Shown here: positions 1-6,339 of the stretch, piece after piece
Layout: the number at the start of each line of letters is the position of its first letter
How positions within the stretch are numbered: the first letter of the stretch is position 1
Source: a virus
Direction: 5' to 3' (one strand)
IMG/VR virus record: IMGVR_UViG_3300021373_000508
Coordinates: 1 to 22,836 of that record
Length of the DNA: 22,836 nt
Translations under genes and position numbers: made by a program
Notes under the pieces: model-generated
Database searches by the model: none
The model's input: only the letters and a program-made list of their open reading frames with translations
What the model was told of the DNA's origin: nothing

Positions 1-2
1 CG

Positions 3-950
3 GATAGACCAGAGACCATGCGTGGTGTCAGTCTTAAGTTCCTAGTTATGGATGAGTACGCTGACATGAAGCCAGAGGTTTGGGAGCAGATACTTAGACC
101 TGCACTGGCTGACCAAAAGGGTGATGCACTGTTCATTGGTACGCCAATGGGACGTAATCACTTTTATGATTTATATACGTATGCTTGTATTGGTGAAGAC
201 CCTACGTTTGCAGGTTATCACTTTACTAGCTACGATAATCCACTGCTAGACCCTGAAGAGATTGAAGCGGCTAAGAACTCTATGTCAGCTTTTAGTTTCC
301 GTCAGGAGTTCATGGCATCATTCGAGGCACAAGGTAGTGAGTTATTTAAAGAAGAGTACGTTCAATTTTCTGAGGAAGAACCTCAATCAGGTAGTTATTA
401 TATTGCAGTCGATTTGGCAGGTTTTGCTGATGTGGCGAAAGCTACAACCAAAACTAAAAGACTTGACCAAACAGCTATCTCAGTTGTTAAAGCAGGTGAA
501 GAAGGTTGGTGGGTCGCTGATATCATTTATGGTCGATGGGGTGTGGAAGCCACTGCTAGAAAAATTTTTGAAGCTGTACGAGACTATAGTCCAGTGGCTG
601 TCGGGATTGAGAAAGGGGCGTTAAAGAACGCTGTACTTCCATACATCTCAGACTTAATGAAGTCCAACAATAGGTTCTTCCGTATAGATGAACTTACTCA
701 CGGTAATAAAAAGAAAACAGATAGGATTGTTTGGGCGTTACAAGGTAGGTTTGAACACGGTAAGATAACACTTAACAAGGGAGAATGGAACGCTACATTC
801 CTAGATGAACTATTCCAATTTCCTAATCAGCTTGTACATGATGACTTGATTGACTCGTTGGCGTACATAGACCAACTGGCTAACATAGCCTATACATCAG
901 ATTATGTAGAAGAAGACTATGAATTTTTAGACGCATACGCAGGGTACTAA
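3..950 (+). CDS. terL: Terminase large subunit, C-terminal part (5' truncated by window edge)
   Basis: DNA-packaging motor: ATP-driven translocation of phage DNA into the procapsid and cleavage by a nuclease domain. The frame is open to the left window edge, so the N-terminal ATPase part with Walker A is outside. Counting from the first visible Met (base 18), the Walker B strand LVMDEYAD has Asp12 and the catalytic Glu13, followed by a coupling motif FIGTP (39-43). The RNase H-like nuclease domain follows: YYIAVD ends in the first metal-binding Asp (132), then an IGIEKG strand with the second acidic residue, and a C-terminal HDDLIDSLAY segment with the last acidic cluster. The gene ends one base before the portal start, so the two are probably co-translated. 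The terminase call is firm from motifs and position next to the portal. The Met at 18 should not be taken as the real start because coding continues upstream of it. Confidence 0.95.
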   Translation, partial: DRPETMRGVSLKFLVMDEYADMKPEVWEQILRPALADQKGDALFIGTPMGRNHFYDLYTYACIGEDPTFAGYHFTSYDNPLLDPEEIEAAKNSMSAFSFRQEFMASFEAQGSELFKEEYVQFSEEEPQSGSYYIAVDLAGFADVAKATTKTKRLDQTAISVVKAGEEGWWVADIIYGRWGVEATARKIFEAVRDYSPVAVGIEKGALKNAVLPYISDLMKSNNRFFRIDELTHGNKKKTDRIVWALQGRFEHGKITLNKGEWNATFLDELFQFPNQLVHDDLIDSLAYIDQLANIAYTSDYVEEDYEFLDAYAGY

Positions 951-951
951 T

Positions 952-3021
952 ATGTTATTAGAGGACAAACAAGAATTAAGCATTGAGCAAAGCCTAGAGG
1001 GTTGGGTTATTGATAAATGTCAGAGTTGGCGTGACCACTTTGAATCCAACTACTCAGAGAAGTTTGATGAGTACTATCGCCTTTGGCGCGGTCAATGGGC
1101 GGCAGAGGACAGAACAAGAGATTCAGAACGCTCCAAGATTATCTCTCCTGCTTTACAACAAGCAGTTGAGTCATCCGTTGCGGAACTAGAGGAAGCTACC
1201 TTTGGTCGTGGCAAGTGGTTTGACATTGAGGATGACGTATCAGATAAAGATAAACGCGATATAGCTATTTTACGTGAGGTCTTATATAAAGACTTTAAAA
1301 AGAATAAAGTCCGTAAGAGCGTAGCTGAGTGTCTTATTAATGCGGCAGTATTTGGTACAGGTATTGCTGAAGTAGTATTAGAAGAAGAGAAAGAGTTTCA
1401 ACCTGCAACACAACCTGTAATGGGTGGCGAATTAACAGCGGTTGGTGTCAACATCGTAGATAAAACCTGCGTCAAGCTACGACCCGTTATGCCACAGAAC
1501 TTCCTTATCGACCCGTTAGCTACCTCCGTTGAAGAAGCGTTGGGTTGTGCTGTAGATGAATTTGTACCTACACACCTAGTAGACCAACTACAGGAACAAG
1601 GTGTTTACCGTAACGTATATGTAGGCGAAGCCGCACCAGACTTCGACATTGAGCCAGATAAAGATTTGTCAGTGTTTGAGGATGATAAGGTACGCCTAAC
1701 TAAGTACTACGGTTTAGTACCTCGTCATTTATTAAAAGCGGCACAAGAAGAAGATGAAGCAGAAGAAGTAGAAGAATTAGTCGCTAGTGAAGAGGATGAC
1801 TCTTATTACGTAGAAGCTATTGTTGTTATTGCTAATGACGGTACACTGCTTAAAGCAGAAACTAATCCATACATGATGGGCGACAGACCTATCGTTGCAT
1901 TTCCTTGGGATGTCGTTCCTAGTCGTTTTTGGGGACGAGGTGTATGTGAGAAAGGGTATAACTCACAAAAGGCGTTAGACGCTGAAATACGAGCTAGAAT
2001 CGATGCTCTTGCATTGACTATCCACCCAATGATGGCTATTGATGCTACACGTATGCCTAGAGGCTCTCGTGCTGAGGTACGTGCAGGTAAAACCATACTA
2101 ACTAACGGTTCACCTAAAGAAGTACTACAGCCTCTTAACTTTGGTAATGTTAGTCAGGTTACGTTTGCACAAGCCGCTGAACTACAGAAGATGGTACAGA
2201 CAGCTACTGGTGCTATTGACTCTGCGGGAATCCCTGGTTCTATAAACGGTGACTCAACAGCCGCAGGTATCTCTATGAGCCTCGGTGCTATTATCAAGCG
2301 TCACAAGCGTACCCTAATCAACTTCCAAGAATCATTCCTTATTCCATTCGTAACTAAAGCCGCACATCGTTATATGCAGTTTAACCCTGAGCGTTATCCT
2401 GTTGCGGACTACAAGTTCCACACATCTAGCAGTCTAGGTATCATTGCTCGTGAGTATGAAGTTACACAGCTTGTACAGTTACTACAAACCATGCAACAAG
2501 ACAACCCAATGTACTCACAGTTGATTATGTCCATTGTAGATAACATGAACTTGTCTAACCGTGAAGAACTCATCATGGCTCTACAACAAGCTAATCAGCC
2601 TAACCCACAGGCACAGCAAGCACAACAAGCTATGCAACAAGCACAAGTGGAGTTCCAAAAGTCACAAACTGCGGCACTACAGGGTCAGGCTACAGAGTCT
2701 CAAGCTAGAGCGCAAAAACTTATGGCGGAAGCTAGTGTCGTACCACAGGAACTTGAGATTGACCGTATTAAAGCTGTTACGGCTAATCTTAAAGCAGGAG
2801 ATGCGGATGACAAAGAGTTCCAGAAGCGTCTTAAAATATCAGAGCAGTTACTCAAAGAACGTGAAGTAGCTGTAAAGGAAGGTAAACAAAATGATAACAC
2901 AACTCCAGTTCAACAAGGCGTTACAGGAAATCAACGAGTCGTACCAGAAGCAGAACCAACGCTTAGAGGCATTGGAAGCGGAAGTCCGAGACCTCAAGGC
3001 ATCCCTAGAGGAGAAGTCTAA
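952..3021 (+). CDS. Portal protein (head-tail connector)
   Basis: The dodecameric ring at the capsid vertex through which DNA is packaged and ejected, and on which the tail is built. The call rests on position directly after TerL, length (689 residues, typical of large podovirus portals), the N-terminal WRGQWAAEDR-type region, the central DRPIVAFPWDVVPSRFWGRG segment, and a long Gln/Ala-rich helical C-terminus (about residues 545-600). An acidic run rich in Glu and Asp sits at about residues 264-285, probably a surface loop. After about residue 645 the protein becomes Gly/Pro-rich and probably disordered. That tail is the part read in a second frame by the embedded gene at 2891-3052. The start at 952 follows the terminase stop by one base, with an AGGG element upstream. 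The stop overlaps the next start as TAATG. Confidence 0.92.
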   Translation: MLLEDKQELSIEQSLEGWVIDKCQSWRDHFESNYSEKFDEYYRLWRGQWAAEDRTRDSERSKIISPALQQAVESSVAELEEATFGRGKWFDIEDDVSDKDKRDIAILREVLYKDFKKNKVRKSVAECLINAAVFGTGIAEVVLEEEKEFQPATQPVMGGELTAVGVNIVDKTCVKLRPVMPQNFLIDPLATSVEEALGCAVDEFVPTHLVDQLQEQGVYRNVYVGEAAPDFDIEPDKDLSVFEDDKVRLTKYYGLVPRHLLKAAQEEDEAEEVEELVASEEDDSYYVEAIVVIANDGTLLKAETNPYMMGDRPIVAFPWDVVPSRFWGRGVCEKGYNSQKALDAEIRARIDALALTIHPMMAIDATRMPRGSRAEVRAGKTILTNGSPKEVLQPLNFGNVSQVTFAQAAELQKMVQTATGAIDSAGIPGSINGDSTAAGISMSLGAIIKRHKRTLINFQESFLIPFVTKAAHRYMQFNPERYPVADYKFHTSSSLGIIAREYEVTQLVQLLQTMQQDNPMYSQLIMSIVDNMNLSNREELIMALQQANQPNPQAQQAQQAMQQAQVEFQKSQTAALQGQATESQARAQKLMAEASVVPQELEIDRIKAVTANLKAGDADDKEFQKRLKISEQLLKEREVAVKEGKQNDNTTPVQQGVTGNQRVVPEAEPTLRGIGSGSPRPQGIPRGEV

Positions 3022-3052
3022 TGCCCGCAAAAAGAGACCCAAGACTAGCTAG
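2891..3052 (+). CDS. Small coiled-coil protein embedded out of frame in the portal 3' end
   Basis: A 53-residue ORF in the +1-shifted frame of the portal tail, running 32 bases into the next gene, so two reading frames overlap at either end. It begins MITQLQFNKA and ends in a basic tail NARKKRPKTS. Leu25, Leu28, Val32, Leu35 and Leu39 follow a 3-4-3-4 heptad pattern, with Ile14 and Tyr18 in compatible positions, so a parallel coiled coil is likely. An AAGGAAGG Shine-Dalgarno sequence at about 2875-2882 is eight bases before the ATG. By contrast, the portal frame over the same bases encodes a Gly/Pro-rich low-complexity tail, which suggests that this frame is the more constrained one. Family and function are not recognised. 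A virion-associated or assembly cofactor role fits its place beside the portal, but that is inference. Confidence 0.7.
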   Translation: MITQLQFNKALQEINESYQKQNQRLEALEAEVRDLKASLEEKSNARKKRPKTS

Positions 3053-3311
3053 AGTAGGAGTCTCTGGTTATAATAAACCTAAGCGTACACCGAATCACCC
3101 TAAGAAGTCTCATGTGGTGGTTGCTAAGGAAGGTGATAAGATTAAGACCATACGCTTTGGTGAGCAGGGAGCAAAGACTGCGGGTAAACCTAAGGCAGGT
3201 GAATCCGCTAAGATGAAAGCTAAACGTAAGTCCTTTAAGGCTAGACACGGTAGAAATATATCCAAAGGTAAAATGTCTGCGGCTTATTGGGCTGATAAAG
3301 TCAAATGGTAG
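3021..3311 (+). CDS. Small basic DUF6321-like protein
   Basis: A 96-residue, strongly basic protein starting MPAKRDPRLARVGVSGYNKP and ending with a KSFKARHGRNI block and AAYWADKVKW. From memory this resembles the DUF6321 family of phage proteins usually placed between portal and capsid genes; I could not check it by search. No enzyme motif is visible. The Lys/Arg richness suggests binding to nucleic acid, or to the acidic scaffold or portal. The start overlaps the portal stop (TAATG), indicating coupled translation; the upstream GGAGAAG serves as ribosome-binding site. Its first 32 bases also encode the end of the embedded coiled-coil gene. Confidence 0.8.
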   Translation: MPAKRDPRLARVGVSGYNKPKRTPNHPKKSHVVVAKEGDKIKTIRFGEQGAKTAGKPKAGESAKMKAKRKSFKARHGRNISKGKMSAAYWADKVKW

Positions 3312-3324
3312 AGAGGTAATAGCT

Positions 3325-3438
3325 ATGCCAATGGTAGGTAAAAAGAAGTTCCCATACACTAAAGCAGGTAAGACTGCCGCTAAGAAAGCCGCTAAGAAAA
3401 CTGGTAGGAAAGTAAAGAAAGTAAAAGGTAAGTACTAA
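3325..3438 (+). CDS. 37-residue lysine-rich protein
   Basis: A very small gene preceded by a GAGAGG ribosome-binding site (3311-3316). The product starts MPMVGKKKFPYTKAGK and continues with AAKK repeats to KVKGKY. It has 14 Lys and one Arg in 37 residues and no acidic residue, resembling the tail of histone H1-like proteins. Similar MPMV...KKFPYT tiny proteins are, from memory, found in this position in other marine podoviruses. It ends in a TAATG overlap with the next basic gene, so the three basic proteins are translated in series. A role in neutralising DNA or the acidic scaffold during assembly is possible, but unproven. Confidence 0.75.
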   Translation: MPMVGKKKFPYTKAGKTAAKKAAKKTGRKVKKVKGKY

Positions 3439-3836
3439 TGGCTAGAACCGATGAAGCTAAATGGAAGCGCATCGTAGCCGCAGTTAAAGCAGGAAGCAAA
3501 GGCGGGAAGGCAGGACAATGGTCTGCTCGTAAGGCACAGTTAGCCACTCAACGCTACAAGAAGGCGGGCGGTGGTTACACTGGCGGTAAGACTAAAGCCC
3601 AAAAGTCTCTATCTAAGTGGACTAAAGAGGATTGGGGAACTAAGTCTGGTAAGCCTAGCACTCAGGGTAAGAAGGCTACAGGTGAGCGTTACTTGCCTAA
3701 GAAGGCACGAGAGTCTTTGTCTAAGAAGGAGTATGCCGCTACGTCACGTAAGAAACGTGCTGACACCAAAGCAGGTAAACAATTTAGTAAACAACCTAAA
3801 AAGATTGCAAAGAAAACAGCAAGACATAGAAAATAG
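3438..3836 (+). CDS. DUF5872-like small basic protein
   Basis: A 132-residue Lys-rich protein. It contains a GSKGGKAGQWSARKAQLA block near residues 18-36, a YKKAGGGYTGG turn, WTKEDWGTKSGKPS, GERYLPKKARESLS and a C-terminal QPKKIAKKTARHR segment. This arrangement of W-T-x-E-D-W-G-T-K-S-G-K-P and E-R-Y-L-P-K-K-A-R matches my recollection of DUF5872, a family of unknown function in phages, giant viruses and bacteria. No catalytic motif is evident. The start overlaps the upstream stop (TAATG). It is the last gene before the promoter at 3840, so it closes the portal transcription block. Confidence 0.82.
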   Translation: MARTDEAKWKRIVAAVKAGSKGGKAGQWSARKAQLATQRYKKAGGGYTGGKTKAQKSLSKWTKEDWGTKSGKPSTQGKKATGERYLPKKARESLSKKEYAATSRKKRADTKAGKQFSKQPKKIAKKTARHRK

Positions 3837-3839
3837 TTC

Positions 3840-3868
3840 TTGACTTTTGTGACCAAATATGGTATAAT
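3840..3868 (+). promoter_or_regulatory. Strong sigma70-type promoter with extended -10
   Basis: A -35 box TTGACT (3840-3845), a 17-base spacer and a perfect -10 box TATAAT (3863-3868) preceded by TG at 3860-3861, giving the extended -10 form TGGTATAAT. Transcription would start near 3875 and give an AT-rich leader of about 65 bases ending in AAGGAG (3925-3930) before the ATG at 3940. The leader contains two AGTATA repeats (about 3878 and 3889), which could be chance or an operator. It lies exactly in the only 100-base gap upstream of the scaffold/capsid block, so it probably raises expression of the capsid genes using host RNA polymerase. Confidence 0.85.
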
Positions 3869-3939
3869 ATTCCTATAGTATACGTTAAGTATATTATATA
3901 AATTAATAATTAAAGCTGTCCATTAAGGAGAAACAGTGT

Positions 3940-4188
3940 ATGACAGATGTAGAACTTGAGAAGTACTATCGTTCCTTTGAAGAAATGTTCCGTTTAGATG
4001 GTTGGAAAAATTTATTACAGGACATTAAAGGAAGTGCTGATAATATCAACTCAGTAGAAGCCTGTCAGGATGACAAAGACCTTTACTTTCGTAAGGGACA
4101 ACTTGTAGTCATGGCTAACCTACTAAACTTAGAAGCACAAATCGAAACAGCTAAACAGCAACAAGAAGAAGACGACTCGGAAGAATGA
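3940..4188 (+). CDS. Small acidic hypothetical protein
   Basis: An 82-residue protein, first gene after the strong promoter and preceded by a good AAGGAG at nine bases. It is predicted to be all helical: KYYRSFEEMF, GWKNLLQDIK and a longer helix MANLLNLEAQIETAKQQQ, ending in an acidic EEDDSEE tail. No signal peptide or membrane segment is present. It is not recognised with confidence; similar small acidic helical proteins accompany capsid genes in related podoviruses. Its stop overlaps the next ATG (ATGA), so it is translationally coupled to the zinc-ribbon gene. Confidence 0.75.
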   Translation: MTDVELEKYYRSFEEMFRLDGWKNLLQDIKGSADNINSVEACQDDKDLYFRKGQLVVMANLLNLEAQIETAKQQQEEDDSEE

Positions 4189-4412
4189 GACGTTTATTTG
4201 ACTTCAAATGCGACAACGGACACGTCAATGAATTTTTAAGAGACGTAGAAGTAGAAGAAGTTGATTGTCCTGATTGTGAGTTGAAGGCTAGAAAAATTGT
4301 TACACCAGTTAAAGTTAATCGTGAAAAGAACTCTTGGAAGGAAGTCCGTAGATGGTCTAAACAAAGAGAGTCACAAATAAAACACGAACGCAAACACGGA
4401 GTAACACTATAA
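4185..4412 (+). CDS. FmdB-like zinc-ribbon protein
   Basis: A 75-residue protein with a treble-clef-like zinc ribbon: Cys9-D-N-Gly-His13 and Cys28-P-D-Cys31 are the likely metal ligands. The layout (RLFDFKC, a spacer of about 14 residues, CPDC, then a KARKIVTPV strand) resembles the FmdB-type putative regulatory zinc ribbons found in phage structural regions, though the first knuckle is C-x-x-G-H instead of C-x-x-C. The C-terminal half is very basic (KEVRRWSKQRESQIKHERK), consistent with nucleic-acid binding. It overlaps the upstream gene by four bases. A regulatory or assembly role is inference. Confidence 0.8.
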   Translation: MRRLFDFKCDNGHVNEFLRDVEVEEVDCPDCELKARKIVTPVKVNREKNSWKEVRRWSKQRESQIKHERKHGVTL

Positions 4413-4464
4413 CGTAAGGACAACTCCTGACCATAGAACCCTTACATTTAATACACCTCCATAA

Positions 4465-4480
4465 TGATATAATCACGGAG
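4465..4480 (+). promoter_or_regulatory. Possible extended -10 element overlapping the scaffold leader
   Basis: TGATATAAT (4465-4473) fits the extended -10 consensus TGnTATAAT. No convincing -35 box lies 16-18 bases upstream; TTACAT at 4442 is too far. Predicted initiation near 4480 would leave almost no leader and would fall on the GGAG ribosome-binding site (4477-4480). CTCC at 4457-4460 could pair with this GGAG and mask it. Either a weak promoter or a small translational control hairpin is possible; the site is suggestive only. Confidence 0.3.
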
Positions 4481-4487
4481 TTTAATA

Positions 4488-5288
4488 ATGGCAAGACTAA
4501 TAGAAGAGCGTCCAACGGAAGACGTAGAAGAGCAAGACATTGATAACCAAGAAGTAGAAGAACAAGAGCCTCAAGTTGAACCAGAGGGAACTCTTGAAGA
4601 ACCTGAAACAGATTTACCTGATAAGTATCAAGGGAAGTCTACAGCTGAAATAGTAAGGATGCACCAAGAAGCTGAGAAACTCTTAGGTAAGCAAAGTTCT
4701 GAAGTAGGGGAGTTACGAAAGGTTGTTGATGACTACATCCAGACACAACTCTCGACCCAAGAAACACAAGCAACACAGGCTGACGAAGAAATAGACTTTT
4801 TCTCAGACCCCGACAAGGCAGTCGAAAGAGCAATTAGTAATCACCCTAAGATTAAGGAAGCTGAACAAATCAGCAACCAATATCGCCAGTCAACGGCAAT
4901 GAACAAACTGCAAACTAAACACCCTGAGATGCAGGAGATTTTGCAGAATGAGAAGTTCGCTGAGTGGATTAAGGGTTCAAAGATTAGACAACAGCTCTTT
5001 GTACAGGCAGACCAACAGTATGATTATGATGCCGCTGACGAGTTATTTTCCCTATGGAAGGAACGTCAACAGGTTGTCACTCAAACTGTAGCCAATGAGA
5101 AACAGCAACGCAAGCAAGCAGTTAAAGCCGCATCGACAGGAAATGCTCGTGGTAGCGGTGAACAGCGAGGCAAGAAGGTCTATAGACGCGCAGACATTAT
5201 TAAACTAATGCGTACTGACCCCGATAGATACCAAGCACTATCAAATGAGATTATGCAAGCGTATGCAGAAGGGAGGGTACGAAACTAA
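4488..5288 (+). CDS. Capsid assembly scaffolding protein
   Basis: A 266-residue internal scaffold expected to guide coat-protein assembly and leave the procapsid. The evidence is its place just before the major capsid gene, a strongly acidic N-terminus (Glu/Asp-rich, residues 5-45), a conserved-looking LPDKYQGKSTAEIVRMH segment, long Gln/Glu-rich helices, and a basic C-terminal helix pair (KVYRRADIIKLM...YQALSNEIMQAY). This acidic-N, basic-C design is typical of phage scaffolds, where the basic C-terminus binds the coat protein. GGAG at 4477-4480 precedes the ATG by seven bases. No protease motif is seen, so removal is probably by exit from the procapsid. Confidence 0.88.
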   Translation: MARLIEERPTEDVEEQDIDNQEVEEQEPQVEPEGTLEEPETDLPDKYQGKSTAEIVRMHQEAEKLLGKQSSEVGELRKVVDDYIQTQLSTQETQATQADEEIDFFSDPDKAVERAISNHPKIKEAEQISNQYRQSTAMNKLQTKHPEMQEILQNEKFAEWIKGSKIRQQLFVQADQQYDYDAADELFSLWKERQQVVTQTVANEKQQRKQAVKAASTGNARGSGEQRGKKVYRRADIIKLMRTDPDRYQALSNEIMQAYAEGRVRN

Positions 5289-5309
5289 TATTATTTTTGG
5301 AGAATTAAA

Positions 5310-6263
5310 ATGACTGATTCAACTTATCCCGCAAATGGCGGTTTCGTAAACAACACTAGCGCGGCTACTTTCATTCCAGAGATTTGGAGTGATGAGGTTA
5401 TTGCCGCTTACCAAAAGAACCTTGTACTAGCTAACCTAGTCAAGAAACTATCTATGACTGGCAAGAAAGGTGATACTCTTCACATTCCTAAGCCTGTTCG
5501 TGGTGATGCACACGCTAAAGCAGAAGGCGTTGCAGTTACTGTACAAAATGCTACTGAAGGCGAAGTACAAGTAACAATCAACAAGCACTTCGAGTACTCG
5601 CGTCTAATCGAAGACATCACTGAGACTCAAGCACTTGCTTCTCTTCGTCAGTTCTACACTGGTGACGCAGGTTACGCTCTAGCTAAACAAGTAGACACTG
5701 ACTTGTTTGCTCTTGGTAAAGGCTTTGAAGGCGTTGATGATACTACTTATGTTGGTACTAACTCTTATCAGTTCAACGGCACTACTGGCATTGAAGACTA
5801 TGCCGCTGATGCTGTAGCTTCTGGTGACTTATTCAACGACAACGGATTCCGTGACTTAATTCAAAAAATGGATGACGCTGACGTACCTATGGATGGTCGT
5901 TGCTTAGTAGTTCCTCCATCAGTTCGTAACGAAATCATGGGCATTGACCGCTATTCTTCAAGTGACTTTGTAGATGGTCGTGTTGTAAACAACGGTCAAA
6001 TCGGTAACTTGTACGGTATTGACATCTATGTTTCTTCTAACTGCCCAATCATCGAAACTGCCGCGGCTAACTCTGCGGGTGGTGACGTTAAACAAGGTAT
6101 GTTGTTCCACAAGGACACTATGGTTCTTGCAGAGCAAATGGGCGTTCGTTCACAAACTCAGTACAAGCAGGACTTCCTTGCTACTCTATACACTGCTGAC
6201 ACTTTGTATGGTACTGCTGTTCTACGTGAAGACGCAGGCTTTAACGTAATGGTTAACGGCTAA
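5310..6263 (+). CDS. Major capsid protein (HK97 fold)
   Basis: A 317-residue coat protein forming the icosahedral shell. It follows the scaffold by 21 bases, with GGAGA (5299-5303) as a strong ribosome-binding site. N-terminal features include FIPEIWSDEVIAAYQKN and LVKKLSMTGKKGDTLHIPK, a pattern common in podovirus coat proteins; YSRLIEDITETQALA and DLFALGKGF represent the spine-helix region, and MDGRCLVVPPSVRNEIMG the A-domain. No long pro-domain is visible, fitting a separate scaffold. Codons ending in C (AAC, TTC, GAC, CAC) look more frequent here than in neighbouring genes, as expected for a very highly expressed protein. It is followed at once by a terminator. Confidence 0.93.
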   Translation: MTDSTYPANGGFVNNTSAATFIPEIWSDEVIAAYQKNLVLANLVKKLSMTGKKGDTLHIPKPVRGDAHAKAEGVAVTVQNATEGEVQVTINKHFEYSRLIEDITETQALASLRQFYTGDAGYALAKQVDTDLFALGKGFEGVDDTTYVGTNSYQFNGTTGIEDYAADAVASGDLFNDNGFRDLIQKMDDADVPMDGRCLVVPPSVRNEIMGIDRYSSSDFVDGRVVNNGQIGNLYGIDIYVSSNCPIIETAAANSAGGDVKQGMLFHKDTMVLAEQMGVRSQTQYKQDFLATLYTADTLYGTAVLREDAGFNVMVNG

Positions 6264-6275
6264 TAGTTGTAACTT

Positions 6276-6320
6276 AAGGGGTTTCTTCGGAAGCCCCTTT
6301 CCCTTTCTTCTCTTTTTTTT
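6276..6320 (+). terminator. Rho-independent terminator after the major capsid gene
   Basis: A ten-pair stem (AAGGGGTTTC with GAAGCCCCTT, one T-G wobble) closed by the very stable TTCG tetraloop at 6286-6289. A pyrimidine-rich stretch follows, with eight consecutive T at 6313-6320. The first T-run directly after the stem is interrupted by CCC, so termination may be partial. It sits 13 bases after the coat gene stop and separates the capsid transcript from the tail fibre gene. Confidence 0.9.
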
Positions 6321-6339
6321 AATCACATAGGATTGTTTC

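Noticed and set aside
262-624. 120-residue ORF in another frame inside terL
   Set aside because: Lies wholly inside a gene with clear terminase motifs, has a Lys/Leu-rich composition typical of an out-of-frame reading, and has no ribosome-binding site of note.
2561-2869. 102-residue ORF in another frame of the portal gene
   Set aside because: Translation is a Lys/His/Ser-rich shadow of the Gln-rich portal helices, with no heptad or domain signal; unlike 2891-3052 it lacks a good upstream Shine-Dalgarno sequence.
4414-4445. GTAAGG/CCTTAC inverted repeat as a terminator
   Set aside because: Only six pairs with a 20-base loop and no T-run after it.
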